Of a stretch of 47,648 bases of DNA, positions 25,947 through 35,515 are shown in pieces. Numbering within the stretch: position 1 is the first letter of the stretch; the number at the start of each line of letters is the position of its first letter. Under the pieces are notes generated by a model that worked only from the letters and a program-made list of their open reading frames with translations, was not told the DNA's origin and searched no databases. This DNA is from Opitutales bacterium (GTDB lineage: Bacteria > Verrucomicrobiota > Verrucomicrobiia > Opitutales > T3Sed10-336): the NCBI GenBank assembly GCA_007130045.1, contig SLTG01000107.1, positions 1 through 47,648 on the forward strand, written 5' to 3'. The translations under genes were made by a program, and so were the position numbers.

Positions 25947-27521
25947 ATGAACCAGGCGGATCAGAACACGGGAATCAATGTCCGCGAGGCTACGCGCGAT
26001 GACATTCCGGCGCTCATCGAGTTGAACACGCTGGCCTATCCGGAATGCTCGGAAGGGAATGTAATCTGGGGACGGAGTCATCTGCTGAGTCACCTGCGCA
26101 TTTTTCCGCAGGGTCAATTGGTGGCGGAGATCGATGGCCGTGTTGTGGGCGGCGCTTCGTCGCTGATCGTTGACATGGGGCCGGAGCCGTTGCGGATGCA
26201 CACCTGGGCCGGGGTTACGGACAGCGGGTATTTCACGACGCACAATTCGAAAGGCGACACGCTTTATGCCGCCGATATTTACGTTCACCCGGATTTCCGA
26301 AGACGCGGGGTGGCGACCGCTCTGTACGAGGCGCGACGGGAATTGTGCCGTCGTTTTAACCTGCGCCGAATTCTGGCCGGGGGACGCCTCTGGGGATACG
26401 ATGAACACGCCGGCCGGTATTCTCCGGAGGAATACGCGGAACGTGTCTCGGAAGGCGATGTTTACGATCCTGTCCTGAGTTTCCAACTGAAAGAGGGCTT
26501 CGAATTGCGCGGCCTCTTGCCGAATTACGTCCGCGATCCTCGGAGCCGGAATTTCGGAACCCTCCTCGAATGGCTTAATCCCGATTACAGCGCGATGCCG
26601 AAAGGGCGTCGCAAGGTCCGCGTGGCCTGCGTGCAATACCAGATGCGCAAGCTTGAATCGTTCGATGATTTCGCCCGTCAAGTGACGTATTTCGTCGATA
26701 TTGCGGCGGACTACAAGAGTGATTTTATCCTGTTGCCCGAGTTGTTGACCGTACAGTTGCTTTCACAGACCGGCACGCTGACGCCGCAGGAGGGGATGCG
26801 GCAATTGGCCAAGCTCACTCCCCAGTACAGGGAATTGATGCAAAGTCTGGCGACACGCTATGGCACGACGCTTATATCAGGAAGCCATCCGGTGGAGGAG
26901 GGAGGTCAGTTGCTCAATACCTGTTTTGTGTGCCTGCCCGACGGCAACGTGCTGTGTCAGCCCAAGCTTCACATCACCCCGAACGAGCGCAAATGGTGGA
27001 AGATTCACGGAGGGAAAACGCTGCAGGTGTTCAATACGCCGAAAGCGAAGATCGGAGTGTTGATCTGTTATGATATACAGTTCCCCGAAGCGGCGAGGTA
27101 CCTGGCGGACGAGGGAGCGGAGCTTATCTTCGTCCCGTTTTGCACGGACAACCGCCAGGGGTACCTGCGTGTGCGATATTGCGCTCAGGCAAGGGCGATC
27201 GAAAATCAGGTTTACGTCGCTTTGGCGGGCAACGTTGGAAATCTTCCGGACGTCACCAACATGGACGTGCAGTACGCGCAGTCGGCGGTTCTCACGCCTT
27301 CGGATTTCGCGTTTGCGCGGGATGCGATCGCTTCGGAGGCCGATTACAACGAGGAGACGATTCTGGTCTGCGATGTGGACATCGACGATCTGTACGAGGC
27401 GCGGAGCCAAGGAACGGTTACCCCGTACCAGGACCGGAGAAGGGACCTGTTTCAATATACGTGCAAGTTCGAGCGCGCCGAACTGATCCGCCGGATGCAG
27501 GAAGAGGGACCTTTGGGGTAG
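25947..27521 (+). CDS. GNAT acetyltransferase - nitrilase/amidohydrolase fusion
   Basis: This is a two-domain cytoplasmic protein of about 524 residues. The N-terminal GNAT domain (about 10-200) has the acetyl-CoA loop RRRGVATALYEARR at 118-131 after IYVHPDF. The C-terminal carbon-nitrogen hydrolase domain (about 223-500) has a complete Glu-Lys-Cys triad: E265 in ILLPELLTV, K340 in CQPKLHITPNE, and C374 in VLICYDIQFPE. Such fusions are known in many bacteria, but their substrate is unclear; an acylated amide or amino-acid-derived compound handled by both sites is a reasonable guess. ATG 25947 is preceded by GAAGAA at close spacing. It stands alone between the TGase operon and serS. Confidence 0.92.
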   Translation: MNQADQNTGINVREATRDDIPALIELNTLAYPECSEGNVIWGRSHLLSHLRIFPQGQLVAEIDGRVVGGASSLIVDMGPEPLRMHTWAGVTDSGYFTTHNSKGDTLYAADIYVHPDFRRRGVATALYEARRELCRRFNLRRILAGGRLWGYDEHAGRYSPEEYAERVSEGDVYDPVLSFQLKEGFELRGLLPNYVRDPRSRNFGTLLEWLNPDYSAMPKGRRKVRVACVQYQMRKLESFDDFARQVTYFVDIAADYKSDFILLPELLTVQLLSQTGTLTPQEGMRQLAKLTPQYRELMQSLATRYGTTLISGSHPVEEGGQLLNTCFVCLPDGNVLCQPKLHITPNERKWWKIHGGKTLQVFNTPKAKIGVLICYDIQFPEAARYLADEGAELIFVPFCTDNRQGYLRVRYCAQARAIENQVYVALAGNVGNLPDVTNMDVQYAQSAVLTPSDFAFARDAIASEADYNEETILVCDVDIDDLYEARSQGTVTPYQDRRRDLFQYTCKFERAELIRRMQEEGPLG

Positions 27522-27528
27522 GGAAGCC

Positions 27529-27545
27529 GGGATCCGAGCGATCCC
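27529..27545 (+). terminator. Hairpin between the nitrilase fusion and serS
   Basis: GGGATC at 27529-27534 and GATCCC at 27540-27545 form a perfect 6-bp stem with a 5-base loop, 7 bases after the upstream stop codon. It is followed by a pyrimidine-rich stretch (CTTTCCTGTT) rather than a clean T-run, so it is only a candidate terminator. Confidence 0.4.
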
Positions 27546-27594
27546 CTCCACTTTCCTGTTGCCCCGGTCGCGAACCGGTTTCTATATCCTTTAC

Positions 27595-28860
27595 ATGATC
27601 GATCCAAAAGTCCTTCGCGACGATCCGCAACGGGTCCGCACAGCCATTCGCGACAAAGGTTCGGATTGCGACCTGGATGCCGTTGTGGAGGCGGACCGGG
27701 TTCGCCGGGCGGGTTTGCGGGAGGTGGAACGGTTGCGATCCCGGCAAAAGGCCGCGAACGGCGAGATGGCGGCGTTGGCAAAAGGTTCGCCTGAATTCAG
27801 GGAGAAGGTTGCGGAGATGAAACGGCTCTCCTCCGAAGTGAAGGAGAAAGAGGTTGCCCTTCGTGACGCCGAAGCCGTCTGGGATGCGGCGATTCTGACG
27901 GTGCCGAACCTTCCGCACGAAAGCGTGCCTGTGGCGCCGGACCCCTCGGGCAATCACGTTTTTTCGACGTGGGGAGAAGACCGCAAGGATTGTCCGTATG
28001 CGCGCCCTCATTACGAAATCCCCTGGCTGGAGGAACGGATCGATTTTCCGAGAGGGGTCAAAGTGACCGGCGCGGGATTTCCGATCTACCGCGGGGAAGG
28101 AGCGCGCATGGTGCGGGCGCTCGTCCAGTTCTTCCTCCGGGAGGCGATCGCGAAGGGATACGAGGAAATCCATCCGCCGCTGTTCGTCAACGAGGAAAGC
28201 GCAACGGCCACGGGGCAGTTGCCGGACAAGGAGGGGCAGATGTACCAAACGGTGGAGGGTTCGCTGTACGCCATCCCGACCGCGGAAGTCCCCGTGACCA
28301 ATTTTTTCCGCGACGAGATTCTGCCGGAGGCGAGTCTTCCGCTCAAAATGGCCGCCTACACGCCTTGTTTCCGGCGGGAGGCGGGGAGCTACGGGAAGGA
28401 CGTGCGGGGTCTCAACCGCCTTCACCAGTTCGACAAGGTGGAATTGGTGAAGTGGGTGCATCCCGCCCGCGGTTACGATGAGTTGGAAAGCCTGCGCGAC
28501 GATGCGGAACAGCTGGTTCGGAAGCTGGGCCTCCCATACCGGGTGTTGTTGATGTGCACGGGCGATCTCGGCTTCGCACAGTCCAAGAAATACGACATCG
28601 AGGTGTGGGCCGCCGGACAGCGGCGTTGGCTTGAAGTCTCGAGTTGCAGCAACTTCGAAGGCTTTCAGGCGCGCCGGGCGGGAATCCGGTTTCGCGACGA
28701 AAAAGGAAATATCGAGCCGGTGCATACGTTGAACGGGTCAGGGCTGGCGGTGCCGCGGATCCTGGCGGCGATCCTGGAGAACAACCTCCGGGAGGACGGC
28801 ACGGTTCGCGTTCCCGATGTGTTGCGTCCCTGGTTCGAAAAAGACACGGTTGGCGGTTAG
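27595..28860 (+). CDS. serS: Seryl-tRNA synthetase
   Basis: This class II aminoacyl-tRNA synthetase of about 421 residues charges tRNA-Ser and tRNA-Sec. The N-terminal long coiled-coil arm (about 30-105, for example EKVAEMKRLSSEVKEKEVAL) contacts the tRNA. Motif 2 is CFRREAGSYGKDVRGLNRLH and motif 3 is NGSGLAVPRILAAILENN. ATG 27595 (MIDPKVLRDDP) is the expected family start; an upstream TTG at 27559 would add an unlikely leader. The gene precedes tilS by 46 bp on the same strand, so serS-tilS-ftsH may form one transcription unit. Confidence 0.97.
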   Translation: MIDPKVLRDDPQRVRTAIRDKGSDCDLDAVVEADRVRRAGLREVERLRSRQKAANGEMAALAKGSPEFREKVAEMKRLSSEVKEKEVALRDAEAVWDAAILTVPNLPHESVPVAPDPSGNHVFSTWGEDRKDCPYARPHYEIPWLEERIDFPRGVKVTGAGFPIYRGEGARMVRALVQFFLREAIAKGYEEIHPPLFVNEESATATGQLPDKEGQMYQTVEGSLYAIPTAEVPVTNFFRDEILPEASLPLKMAAYTPCFRREAGSYGKDVRGLNRLHQFDKVELVKWVHPARGYDELESLRDDAEQLVRKLGLPYRVLLMCTGDLGFAQSKKYDIEVWAAGQRRWLEVSSCSNFEGFQARRAGIRFRDEKGNIEPVHTLNGSGLAVPRILAAILENNLREDGTVRVPDVLRPWFEKDTVGG

Positions 28861-28906
28861 GTCGGCGGTTTACTTTTGTGCAACGGACGGTGTAAGTTGA
28901 ATTTGC

Positions 28907-30364
28907 ATGAATTCACCGCGCACAGATTGGCGGGAGAAGTCCCGTAGCGTCGCCGAGTGTTTTCCCGTGGACGCGTTTCATCCGAAGGTTCTTGGGTGGA
29001 TAAGTGATCACACCGAAAACGAGCCCTGGGCGATCGCCTGTTCGGCCGGGGCCGATTCGGTAAGTCTCGTTTTACTGCTCCATGCCCATTTTCCGACGAG
29101 GCGGAAAAATATGACCGTCCTTCATTTCAACCACCGTTTGCGTAAGGAAGCCGGCGATGACGCCGCGCTGGTCGGGGAGATCGCGGACCACCTTGGAATA
29201 GCGCTTCGGAGCGGGGAATGGTCGGATCCTCCCGCTCCGGGCGAGGTTTCGGAAGCCGGAGCGCGTGACGCCCGGTTCTCGTTCTTCGAGGCGGCACTGA
29301 AAACGGACGGATGCCGCGTTCTCTTTTTTGGTCACCAGTGCGACGATATCGCCGAAACCCTCCTCATGCGGTTGTCCCGCGGGAGCGGACGCGGACTTGC
29401 GGCGCCGCGCCCCGTCCAGCGACTTGCCGGCGGGCGGGTCAACCTGCGGCCGCTGCTGAACCTTCGCGGTGAAGCGATTCGGACTGCATTGCGGGAATTG
29501 ACGATTCCCTGGCTCGACGACGCCTCCAATCTCGAAGATTCGTTTTACCGCAACCGTATCCGGAATACTGTCCTCCCGGCCTGGCAAAATGTCGCGCCGA
29601 CCGATATTTTTCGCGGGGCGGCGGCTGCCCGCGAACGCCTGGATGAGGATGACGAGGCATTGGAAGCGGTCGTCGATCGATTGCTTCCGGAAACGTTGCA
29701 GGAAGAACCGTATCCTGTTTGGTCGCTGCGCCGGGAACCGATTGCGATCCGCAGACGGGCGCTTAATCGATGGCTGGGCGCAAATGCCTTGAGAGAGCGC
29801 TTCACCGAACGGGGATTTCGCGCGCTCCTCGACCGCTCGGAGGAAGGGAAACCGTTCCGGTGCAGTGCCGGCGACGAGGATTTTCTGATTTACGACGGAC
29901 GCACGCTTTATTGTGAGAGGAGGCAAAGGGGTGGGAGCTGTTGGACGGGGGAGGTGGCGTTGCCGGTGGGAGCCGAGCTTCACCTGCCCGGGGGGCGGAT
30001 TCTGATCGCCATGGCGGAAAAGATCGCGGCGAAAGTGCGGACGGCGGTGATAAGCGGGGAAGTGGATCCGGGAAGGCAGGTGTTCCTCGATGCAGAGGTG
30101 CGGGAATGCCGGAATCTCCGGGTCCGAACATGGAACGACGGTGATCGTTATGTTCCTATGGGAGCGCCCGGGAGCCGGAAACTTCAGGATTTATTTACAG
30201 ATCGCCGGATTGATCGAGGGGAACGCCGCACGCTTCCCGTTGTCTGCTTAAACGACAACACAATTGTTTGGTGCCCGGGGTTGCCGCCCGCCGAGGACCT
30301 GAAAATCGGCGCTTCGACCAATCACGTTGTGCGTTTGACATACGACGGCGGACAGGCAACCTAG
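28907..30364 (+). CDS. tilS: tRNA(Ile)-lysidine synthase
   Basis: TilS modifies C34 of tRNA-Ile(CAU) to lysidine, switching it from Met to Ile decoding. The PP-loop is SAGADS at residues 46-51, where the usual SGGxDS has alanine for the first glycine. Other blocks are HFNHRLR at 73-79, [20 protein letters not shown], and [17 protein letters not shown]. The central and C-terminal tRNA-binding domains follow, with [15 protein letters not shown] near the end. The 485-residue length fits the full three-domain form. ftsH begins 34 bp downstream, the tilS-ftsH adjacency seen in many bacteria. Confidence 0.94.
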   Translation: MNSPRTDWREKSRSVAECFPVDAFHPKVLGWISDHTENEPWAIACSAGADSVSLVLLLHAHFPTRRKNMTVLHFNHRLRKEAGDDAALVGEIADHLGIALRSGEWSDPPAPGEVSEAGARDARFSFFEAALKTDGCRVLFFGHQCDDIAETLLMRLSRGSGRGLAAPRPVQRLAGGRVNLRPLLNLRGEAIRTALRELTIPWLDDASNLEDSFYRNRIRNTVLPAWQNVAPTDIFRGAAAARERLDEDDEALEAVVDRLLPETLQEEPYPVWSLRREPIAIRRRALNRWLGANALRERFTERGFRALLDRSEEGKPFRCSAGDEDFLIYDGRTLYCERRQRGGSCWTGEVALPVGAELHLPGGRILIAMAEKIAAKVRTAVISGEVDPGRQVFLDAEVRECRNLRVRTWNDGDRYVPMGAPGSRKLQDLFTDRRIDRGERRTLPVVCLNDNTIVWCPGLPPAEDLKIGASTNHVVRLTYDGGQAT

Positions 30365-30398
30365 ACAGGAAGCACACTTTTCAGTCAACGATTTATCT

Positions 30399-32432
30399 AT
30401 GTCAGAAAACGACCAACAGGGCGATAAGAAGCCCCCTCCGAATGACAGCAGGTATCAGCCAAAGGTGCTGCTGATCTGGTTTGCTATTTTCGCCGCTATT
30501 GCCAGCCTGTGGATATTCAACCCGGGTGCTCCCACCGATGAAAAGCCGCTGAAGGTCAAGCAGGTTCTCGATTTGGCCGAGGAAGGATTGATCGACGAGT
30601 TGACGATCAAGGTCAACAAGCGGGGAGGGAACGATTTTGTGGATATTACCGGCAAGTTCGCCGCTCCTGTGCCGAATCTTGGTCAAACCGGTGCCGATGT
30701 TGGAGAATCGTTCAAGGCGAGCGGTCGCCTGACCGAAGGCAACCTCGATATCCTGCGGGACGCGCTTGGGGCTGATGCCGTGACCGAGCTGGCGTCCTCG
30801 ACCGTAATGTCGGATATTCTGATCACGCTTCTTCCGTTCGTCCTGATCATCGCGCTTCTCTATTTTCTATTTATTCGTCAGCTCCGAATGGCTGGAAAAG
30901 GGGCGATGAGTTTTGGCAAGAGCAAGGCCAAGATGCTCACTCGCGATCGTCAAAAGGTTTATTTCAAGGACGTGGCCGGTTGTGACGAAGCCAAAGAGGA
31001 GATTGAGGAAGTGGTGCAGTTTCTCAAGGATCCGAAGAAGTTCCAGAACGTCGGCGGCAGGATACCGAAGGGATTTCTGATGGTCGGTCCTCCCGGTACC
31101 GGGAAAACGCTTTTGGCCAAGGCCGTTGCAGGGGAGGCCGATGTTCCATTCTTCACAATCAGCGGATCGGACTTCGTCGAAATGTTCGTCGGCGTCGGAG
31201 CGAGCCGTGTTCGCGATATGTTCGAGCAGGGACGCAAGAACGCTCCCTGCCTGATCTTCATCGACGAGATCGACGCGGTCGGCCGGCAGCGCGGCGCCGG
31301 CGTCGGGGGCGGGAATGACGAGCGCGAGCAGACGCTCAATTCGCTCCTGGTCGAGATGGATGGATTCGAAGGGCATGAAGGCGTCATTATTATCGCCGCG
31401 ACCAATCGGCCCGATGTTCTGGATAGTGCATTGCTGCGACCCGGGCGGTTCGACCGCCAGATTATGATCGATCTTCCGGACCTGGCCGGCCGCCGCCAGA
31501 TCCTCGATGTTCACGCCAGGAAGATCAAACTCGAAGATGGCACCGACCTCGACGTCGTGGCGCGCAGCACGCCGGGGCTTTCGGGCGCGGACCTGGCGAA
31601 CCTCCTCAATGAGGCGGCCCTCATTGCGGTCCGATACGGCAAGAAAAAGGTCAATCTTGGCCACATCGAGGAGGCGCGGGACAAAATCCAGTACGGCCGG
31701 GAACGCCGCCGGATCATGGATGACGAAGACAAGAAACTTATCGCGTATCATGAGGCCGGGCACGCTCTGATCCAGGCGCTGGTGGATGACGGCAGCCTTC
31801 CGCTGCACAAAGTCACGATCATTCCGCGCGGGCAGAGCCTCGGCAGCACGATGTTTCTTCCGAAGAAAGACACCTACAATTACTCGAAAAAGCGCCTGGA
31901 GAACCAGATCGCGAGTATCCTTGGCGGTCGGATAGCCGAGGAACTGGTTCTCGGCGATATTTCGAGCGGGGCCAGCGGTGATATCAAACAGGCCACGAAG
32001 ATCGCCCGGCACATGGTGTGTGATTGGGGGATGAGCACTCTCGGCCCTCTTTCATTGGGAGAGAATCAGGATACGGTCTTCCTGGGCAAGGAGATCAATC
32101 GGACGCAGAATTATTCCGAAGAGACCGCGCGGAAGATCGACGAAGAGTTGCACCGGATAATCGACGAACAGTACGAGCGGGCGACGGATATCATGAAGCA
32201 GCAGCGCGACGCGCTGGACAGGGTCGCTGAAGCCCTGATCGAGCACGAAACGATCGACGGCAAACACGTGCACGAGATCATCGAACACGGTGAAATTCAG
32301 TCGCCCGTCGAGAAGCCGTCTCTGGTGATCAAGGAGGAGAAAATCAAGGCGGATCGGGAAAAGGCCGCAGCCGCCCGTAAACGCAAGGAAGTCGACGATC
32401 CCCCCGGCGATCCGGCCGGCGCGATGGCGTGA
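30399..32432 (+). CDS. ftsH: ATP-dependent zinc metalloprotease FtsH
   Basis: This hexameric inner-membrane AAA+ protease degrades damaged membrane proteins and short-lived regulators. It has 677 residues. Transmembrane helix 1 is at about 23-41 and helix 2 at about 138-160, with a periplasmic domain of about 95 residues between them. Walker A is GPPGTGKT at 230-237, Walker B LIFIDEID at 285-292, and the second region of homology with RPGRFDRQ at 347-354. The zinc site is HEAGH at 451-455, with D528 in [11 protein letters not shown] as the probable third ligand. The C-terminal tail is long, charged and Lys/Glu-rich. It ends 18 bp from the convergent argA gene. Confidence 0.98.
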   Translation: MSENDQQGDKKPPPNDSRYQPKVLLIWFAIFAAIASLWIFNPGAPTDEKPLKVKQVLDLAEEGLIDELTIKVNKRGGNDFVDITGKFAAPVPNLGQTGADVGESFKASGRLTEGNLDILRDALGADAVTELASSTVMSDILITLLPFVLIIALLYFLFIRQLRMAGKGAMSFGKSKAKMLTRDRQKVYFKDVAGCDEAKEEIEEVVQFLKDPKKFQNVGGRIPKGFLMVGPPGTGKTLLAKAVAGEADVPFFTISGSDFVEMFVGVGASRVRDMFEQGRKNAPCLIFIDEIDAVGRQRGAGVGGGNDEREQTLNSLLVEMDGFEGHEGVIIIAATNRPDVLDSALLRPGRFDRQIMIDLPDLAGRRQILDVHARKIKLEDGTDLDVVARSTPGLSGADLANLLNEAALIAVRYGKKKVNLGHIEEARDKIQYGRERRRIMDDEDKKLIAYHEAGHALIQALVDDGSLPLHKVTIIPRGQSLGSTMFLPKKDTYNYSKKRLENQIASILGGRIAEELVLGDISSGASGDIKQATKIARHMVCDWGMSTLGPLSLGENQDTVFLGKEINRTQNYSEETARKIDEELHRIIDEQYERATDIMKQQRDALDRVAEALIEHETIDGKHVHEIIEHGEIQSPVEKPSLVIKEEKIKADREKAAAARKRKEVDDPPGDPAGAMA

Positions 32433-32450
32433 CGTGGTCCAGCCGCCACC

Positions 32451-33755
32451 CTACAGCTCCCTGTACAGGACCTTCGAATTTCGTTCGCTTTGGTCGTAGC
32501 TGTCGAGACGCGAAGCCGGCAGCGTGTCGCGACTGCCTTCGCGGAAGTTGCAGACCGACGTGAAAAACCGGTAACTCTGAGTGGAAAGAGCGAAAACGAT
32601 TTTGATGCCGTCCGCTTTGGCTTCGCGGCAGGCAAATTCCACCATCCGTTTGCCGATGCCGGCGCGTTGATGGAAGGGCATGACGTAAAGCGAATTCAAT
32701 TCCGCCCAACCCTCTTCGCGATGTTTCCGCAATGCCGCGCACGCCACCGGGTTTTCATCAATTTCAAAAACGAAAAAGTCATCGATGTTTCCTTCAATTC
32801 CCTGAAGCGTCCGGTGAACCAGTTCCTCCCTCTTGACCGCATTGCGGGACAGATTGTAGATCGCGCGAACGTCGTGGCGGCCCGCGCGGCGGACCTGAAG
32901 GTACTCGTTGCCGTACACGAGCGTGCCGACCCCCTCGTTGGAGAATATTTCCTTGAGAAGCCCTTCGTGGAGGCGTCCATTGAGCAGGTGAACGCGCGGG
33001 GTCCCGGATTCGATCGCCTTGATCGCGTGGAGGGCTTTGCTCCGGGTGTTTTCCTCGATGCTCGCGGGGTTGTTCTCGACCGTCTCGCGCAAGGTTTCAA
33101 CAGGAATTTGCCGCTGGAGATCGTCGCCGATCGCGATTCCCGGCATTGGAGAAAGAAAGATCAGTTTCTCCGCTTTCAGGGTGACCGTCAGTTCCGTGGC
33201 CAGGTGATCGGAATTCAGGCGATAACATGTGCCATTTCTGTCGAAGGCGACAGGTCCGATAACCGGAAGGATTTTCGCATCGATGAGCTGGCGAAGCATT
33301 AGGTGGTCGATCCGGTCGACCTTGCCGCTTAAAAGATGGTCTTTGCCGGAGACGACTCCAACCGGCCTCGAGCGGACTGCGTTGGGAACGGCGCATTTCA
33401 GGTCGATCTGGAACAAGCGGCCGAGAATGTCGTGCGCGGTTTGATGCGAGGCTTCCACCGCGAGCCGGACGGTGCTCTCGTCGGTGCTTCCGTGACCGTG
33501 TTTGTCGCTGATCGGGATTCCGCGCGCGGCGGAAAGCTCCGAAAGCTGGTGTCCGATGCCGTAAACCAGAACCACTTTGATCGATAGACTCCGGAGTACG
33601 GCGATGTCGAGAAGGAGATTGCCGAAATTTTCGTCGGCAACGATTCGTCCGTCCGCGGCGATCACGAATATCTTGTCCTGAAAGAGTGGGATGTATTTCA
33701 GGATCCCGCGAAGGCCGGTTGGATTGATGGCGGATTCTGGAACGGCGTCGTTCAT
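32451..33755 (-). CDS. argA: N-acetylglutamate synthase (ArgA type)
   Basis: The enzyme starts arginine synthesis by acetylating glutamate. It has 434 residues with two domains: an N-terminal amino-acid-kinase fold (KVVLVYGIGHQLSELSAARG early, and LIFLSPMPGI near residue 210) that binds arginine in this family rather than acting as kinase, and a C-terminal GNAT domain with HQRAGIGKRMVEFACREA as the acetyl-CoA loop. The kinase-like part of ArgA is usually the site of feedback inhibition, so allosteric control by arginine is expected. Its start overlaps the end of the upstream membrane-protein gene by 4 bp. It is convergent with ftsH. Confidence 0.92.
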   Translation of the reverse strand: MNDAVPESAINPTGLRGILKYIPLFQDKIFVIAADGRIVADENFGNLLLDIAVLRSLSIKVVLVYGIGHQLSELSAARGIPISDKHGHGSTDESTVRLAVEASHQTAHDILGRLFQIDLKCAVPNAVRSRPVGVVSGKDHLLSGKVDRIDHLMLRQLIDAKILPVIGPVAFDRNGTCYRLNSDHLATELTVTLKAEKLIFLSPMPGIAIGDDLQRQIPVETLRETVENNPASIEENTRSKALHAIKAIESGTPRVHLLNGRLHEGLLKEIFSNEGVGTLVYGNEYLQVRRAGRHDVRAIYNLSRNAVKREELVHRTLQGIEGNIDDFFVFEIDENPVACAALRKHREEGWAELNSLYVMPFHQRAGIGKRMVEFACREAKADGIKIVFALSTQSYRFFTSVCNFREGSRDTLPASRLDSYDQSERNSKVLYREL

Positions 33756-34405
33756 TCCTCTACTATCAGGTTCCAGCCCCGCAACCCCTCTTCGGTGTAA
33801 ACGTAGAGGGTGTGCTCTCCTACTGTGAATTGTTCCGGGGGAATCAGAAACCGCGTGAGGGGTTCGGAGTGCTCTGTCGGTCTGATTCGTCCGTGTGGAG
33901 GAAAAATCAGGATCTCGCCGCCGCGCACATAAAAATTGAGAATGTTGGGATAAGCTCGCTCCTCTTTCTCGCGCCAGTGGATTTCAGCCTGATATGGCTC
34001 GCCGATCGAGATGCTCTCCGGCGCCTTTATACTTTCCATGTTGAGCGGGGTGGTTGAATGTTCGCCGATTTCCAGGCCGATCGTATCCTCGGTATCAAAA
34101 GCTGTCGGCGTGAGATCGATCAATTCGAGCTCCTCACGCGGCACGCGGAATTCTCGGATTACGTAGGCTTCGGGAAGGGGTTCCCATCCGTCCGCGCGAA
34201 GCAGGTTTCCGAGGACTTCCGCCTGTGCTTCTTCGTAGGGATAGAACATCGGCGTCTCCTTGCGAAAGAAAACCATGATCAGCGTATAGCAGACCACAAA
34301 AACGGCGATAGCAAGGACGACACGCGACAAGGGCCAGGGCTTCTTTTCCGGAACCGAGGCCGCGGCACCGTTGGCCGATGGAGTTTTGTCCTCTTTCATT
34401 TCCAA
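33752..34405 (-). CDS. Single-span membrane protein of unknown function
   Basis: The 217-residue protein has a charged N-terminus, one membrane helix at about residues 26-46 (LSRVVLAIAVFVVCYTLIMV), and a mainly beta-rich extracytoplasmic domain of about 165 residues. The domain includes EIHWREKEERAYPNILNFYV and ends in LYVYTEEGLRGWNLIVEE, which suggests an immunoglobulin-like or carbohydrate-binding-like sandwich. I do not recognise the family. It is the first gene of a two-gene unit with argA, with a 4-bp stop/start overlap, although there is no evident functional link with arginine synthesis. It diverges from the ABA4-like gene. Confidence 0.68.
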   Translation of the reverse strand: MEMKEDKTPSANGAAASVPEKKPWPLSRVVLAIAVFVVCYTLIMVFFRKETPMFYPYEEAQAEVLGNLLRADGWEPLPEAYVIREFRVPREELELIDLTPTAFDTEDTIGLEIGEHSTTPLNMESIKAPESISIGEPYQAEIHWREKEERAYPNILNFYVRGGEILIFPPHGRIRPTEHSEPLTRFLIPPEQFTVGEHTLYVYTEEGLRGWNLIVEE

Positions 34406-34500
34406 CCTTTTTGATTTTCAACGGAATGATCCCACGTATAACTGAAGCGTCAAACCACGAGTGTTACAAATCAATCCAATCAAACACAACCTTCTTTCTC

Positions 34501-34980
34501 ATGCCAGTCTGGGTAGTTGAACTGTTCGGCAATCAGCAACTGAATCGCGCGTTCTGGTTGGTGAACGGCTCGGTGGCGCCGTTTTGGATACTGATGATGC
34601 TCATTCCCGATAAGAAATGGGTTCGACGGATTTGTCATCCCTTTTTTGTACCGGCCTTGTTGAGCTGCTTCTACCTTTACCTGGTTTACGTGCTTATGAC
34701 GACCACCGGGGTGCCACCCCTGGCCGGGTTGGAGGTCCGCGCAATGCGAAGGTTCATCGATCATCCGATCGTTTTTTTGGTCATCTGGGCGCATTACATG
34801 ACCGTGGACCTGTTTCTTGGAATGACGATCTACCAGCACGCAGCACGGAGACGCCTCTGGATTCCGGGCGAGCTCCTCCTCTGCTGGCTCTTCGGCCCCG
34901 CCGGTCTGGTCGCTTACATGATAAGGCTGTCGTTTCACCGCAGCACCAGAATAGCGATCCGGCGGGCGATCCTGAAATAA
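34501..34980 (+). CDS. ABA4-like (DUF4281) membrane protein
   Basis: This protein of about 159 residues from the ATG at 34501 has four hydrophobic helices. It carries the segments NGSVAPFWILMMLIPDK and VDLFLGMTIYQHAARRRL, then LLCWLFGPAGLVAYMIRL, matching the pattern of ABA4-like proteins. The plant member ABA4 is needed for neoxanthin synthesis; bacterial homologues have no established role, though some sit near carotenoid genes. No carotenoid gene is in view here, so a pigment role is not supported by context. An upstream in-frame start at 34378 overlaps the divergent gene and adds non-hydrophobic residues, so the downstream ATG is preferred. Confidence 0.75.
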   Translation: MPVWVVELFGNQQLNRAFWLVNGSVAPFWILMMLIPDKKWVRRICHPFFVPALLSCFYLYLVYVLMTTTGVPPLAGLEVRAMRRFIDHPIVFLVIWAHYMTVDLFLGMTIYQHAARRRLWIPGELLLCWLFGPAGLVAYMIRLSFHRSTRIAIRRAILK

Positions 34981-35108
34981 GTGCGTAGGCGACTCACGCA
35001 GGGGTTCTCGCCGAGACCACCGATCCTCCGCCTTCGCCAAGGCTCGGATGTAACAGGCCGTTCCCCATAGCCATGTGCTCACCGGCCCGCCGTTCCACTG
35101 GAATCCGG

Positions 35109-35180
35109 TGGGTTGGCCGGGACTCGAACCCGGAACCAATTGCTTAAAAGGCAACTGCTCTACCATTGAGCTACCAACCC
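35109..35180 (-). tRNA. tRNA-Lys (anticodon TTT)
   Basis: Read on the minus strand, the gene folds into a full cloverleaf: acceptor stem GGGTTGG/CCAACCC, D-stem GCTC/GAGC, anticodon stem GTTGC/GCAAT with loop CTTTTAA (anticodon TTT), and T-stem CCGGG/CCCGG with loop TTCGAGT. It ends in discriminator A. The genome encodes CCG rather than CCA after it, so CCA is added post-transcriptionally. The AT-rich accessory region begins immediately on its 5' side. Confidence 0.95.
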
Positions 35181-35243
35181 AAATTGTTAAAGTTAAGCGA
35201 CTTAAGACTGAATTCGTGGGAAAATTCCACAGATGGGTTCCGC

Positions 35244-35414
35244 ATGGCTGCCTTGAATCATCGCAAACAAGAAAAAAGATGGCAAAGAACCCCGGCGCAA
35301 TGCCTTTATCGCCTTGGAAAAGATGGATGCTATTATGTCGGCGTTTCGGTTGGCAAGCAGGAAATTTGGCGCTCGCTGAAGACAACACGGGATTTGCCCT
35401 TTCACATCATTTAG
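35244..35414 (+). pseudogene. Truncated integrase-like fragment
   Basis: An open frame of 56 codons encodes HRKQEKRWQRTPAQCLYRLG, then KDGCYYVGVSVGKQEIWRSL and KTT before losing the family pattern and stopping at 35414. The order WQxTPxxxLYR, YYVxVxVxxKxIxRSLKT resembles the N-terminal arm and core-binding segment of tyrosine recombinases common in Verrucomicrobia and their plasmids. A full-length integrase would be about 350-400 residues, so this is a remnant if the match is right. It lies 64 bp from tRNA-Lys, at the edge of the AT-rich region. No catalytic R-H-R-Y domain follows. A small independent gene is possible but less likely. Confidence 0.45.
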
Positions 35415-35515
35415 AGGAATTGGATTGCAAAGAAATAATTGCAAAGTTTTTGAAAAAACGGGGAAAGGAATCTTCCTGGCGGCAAACTAAAGCCACCAAA
35501 ATAAATGAAATGGTG

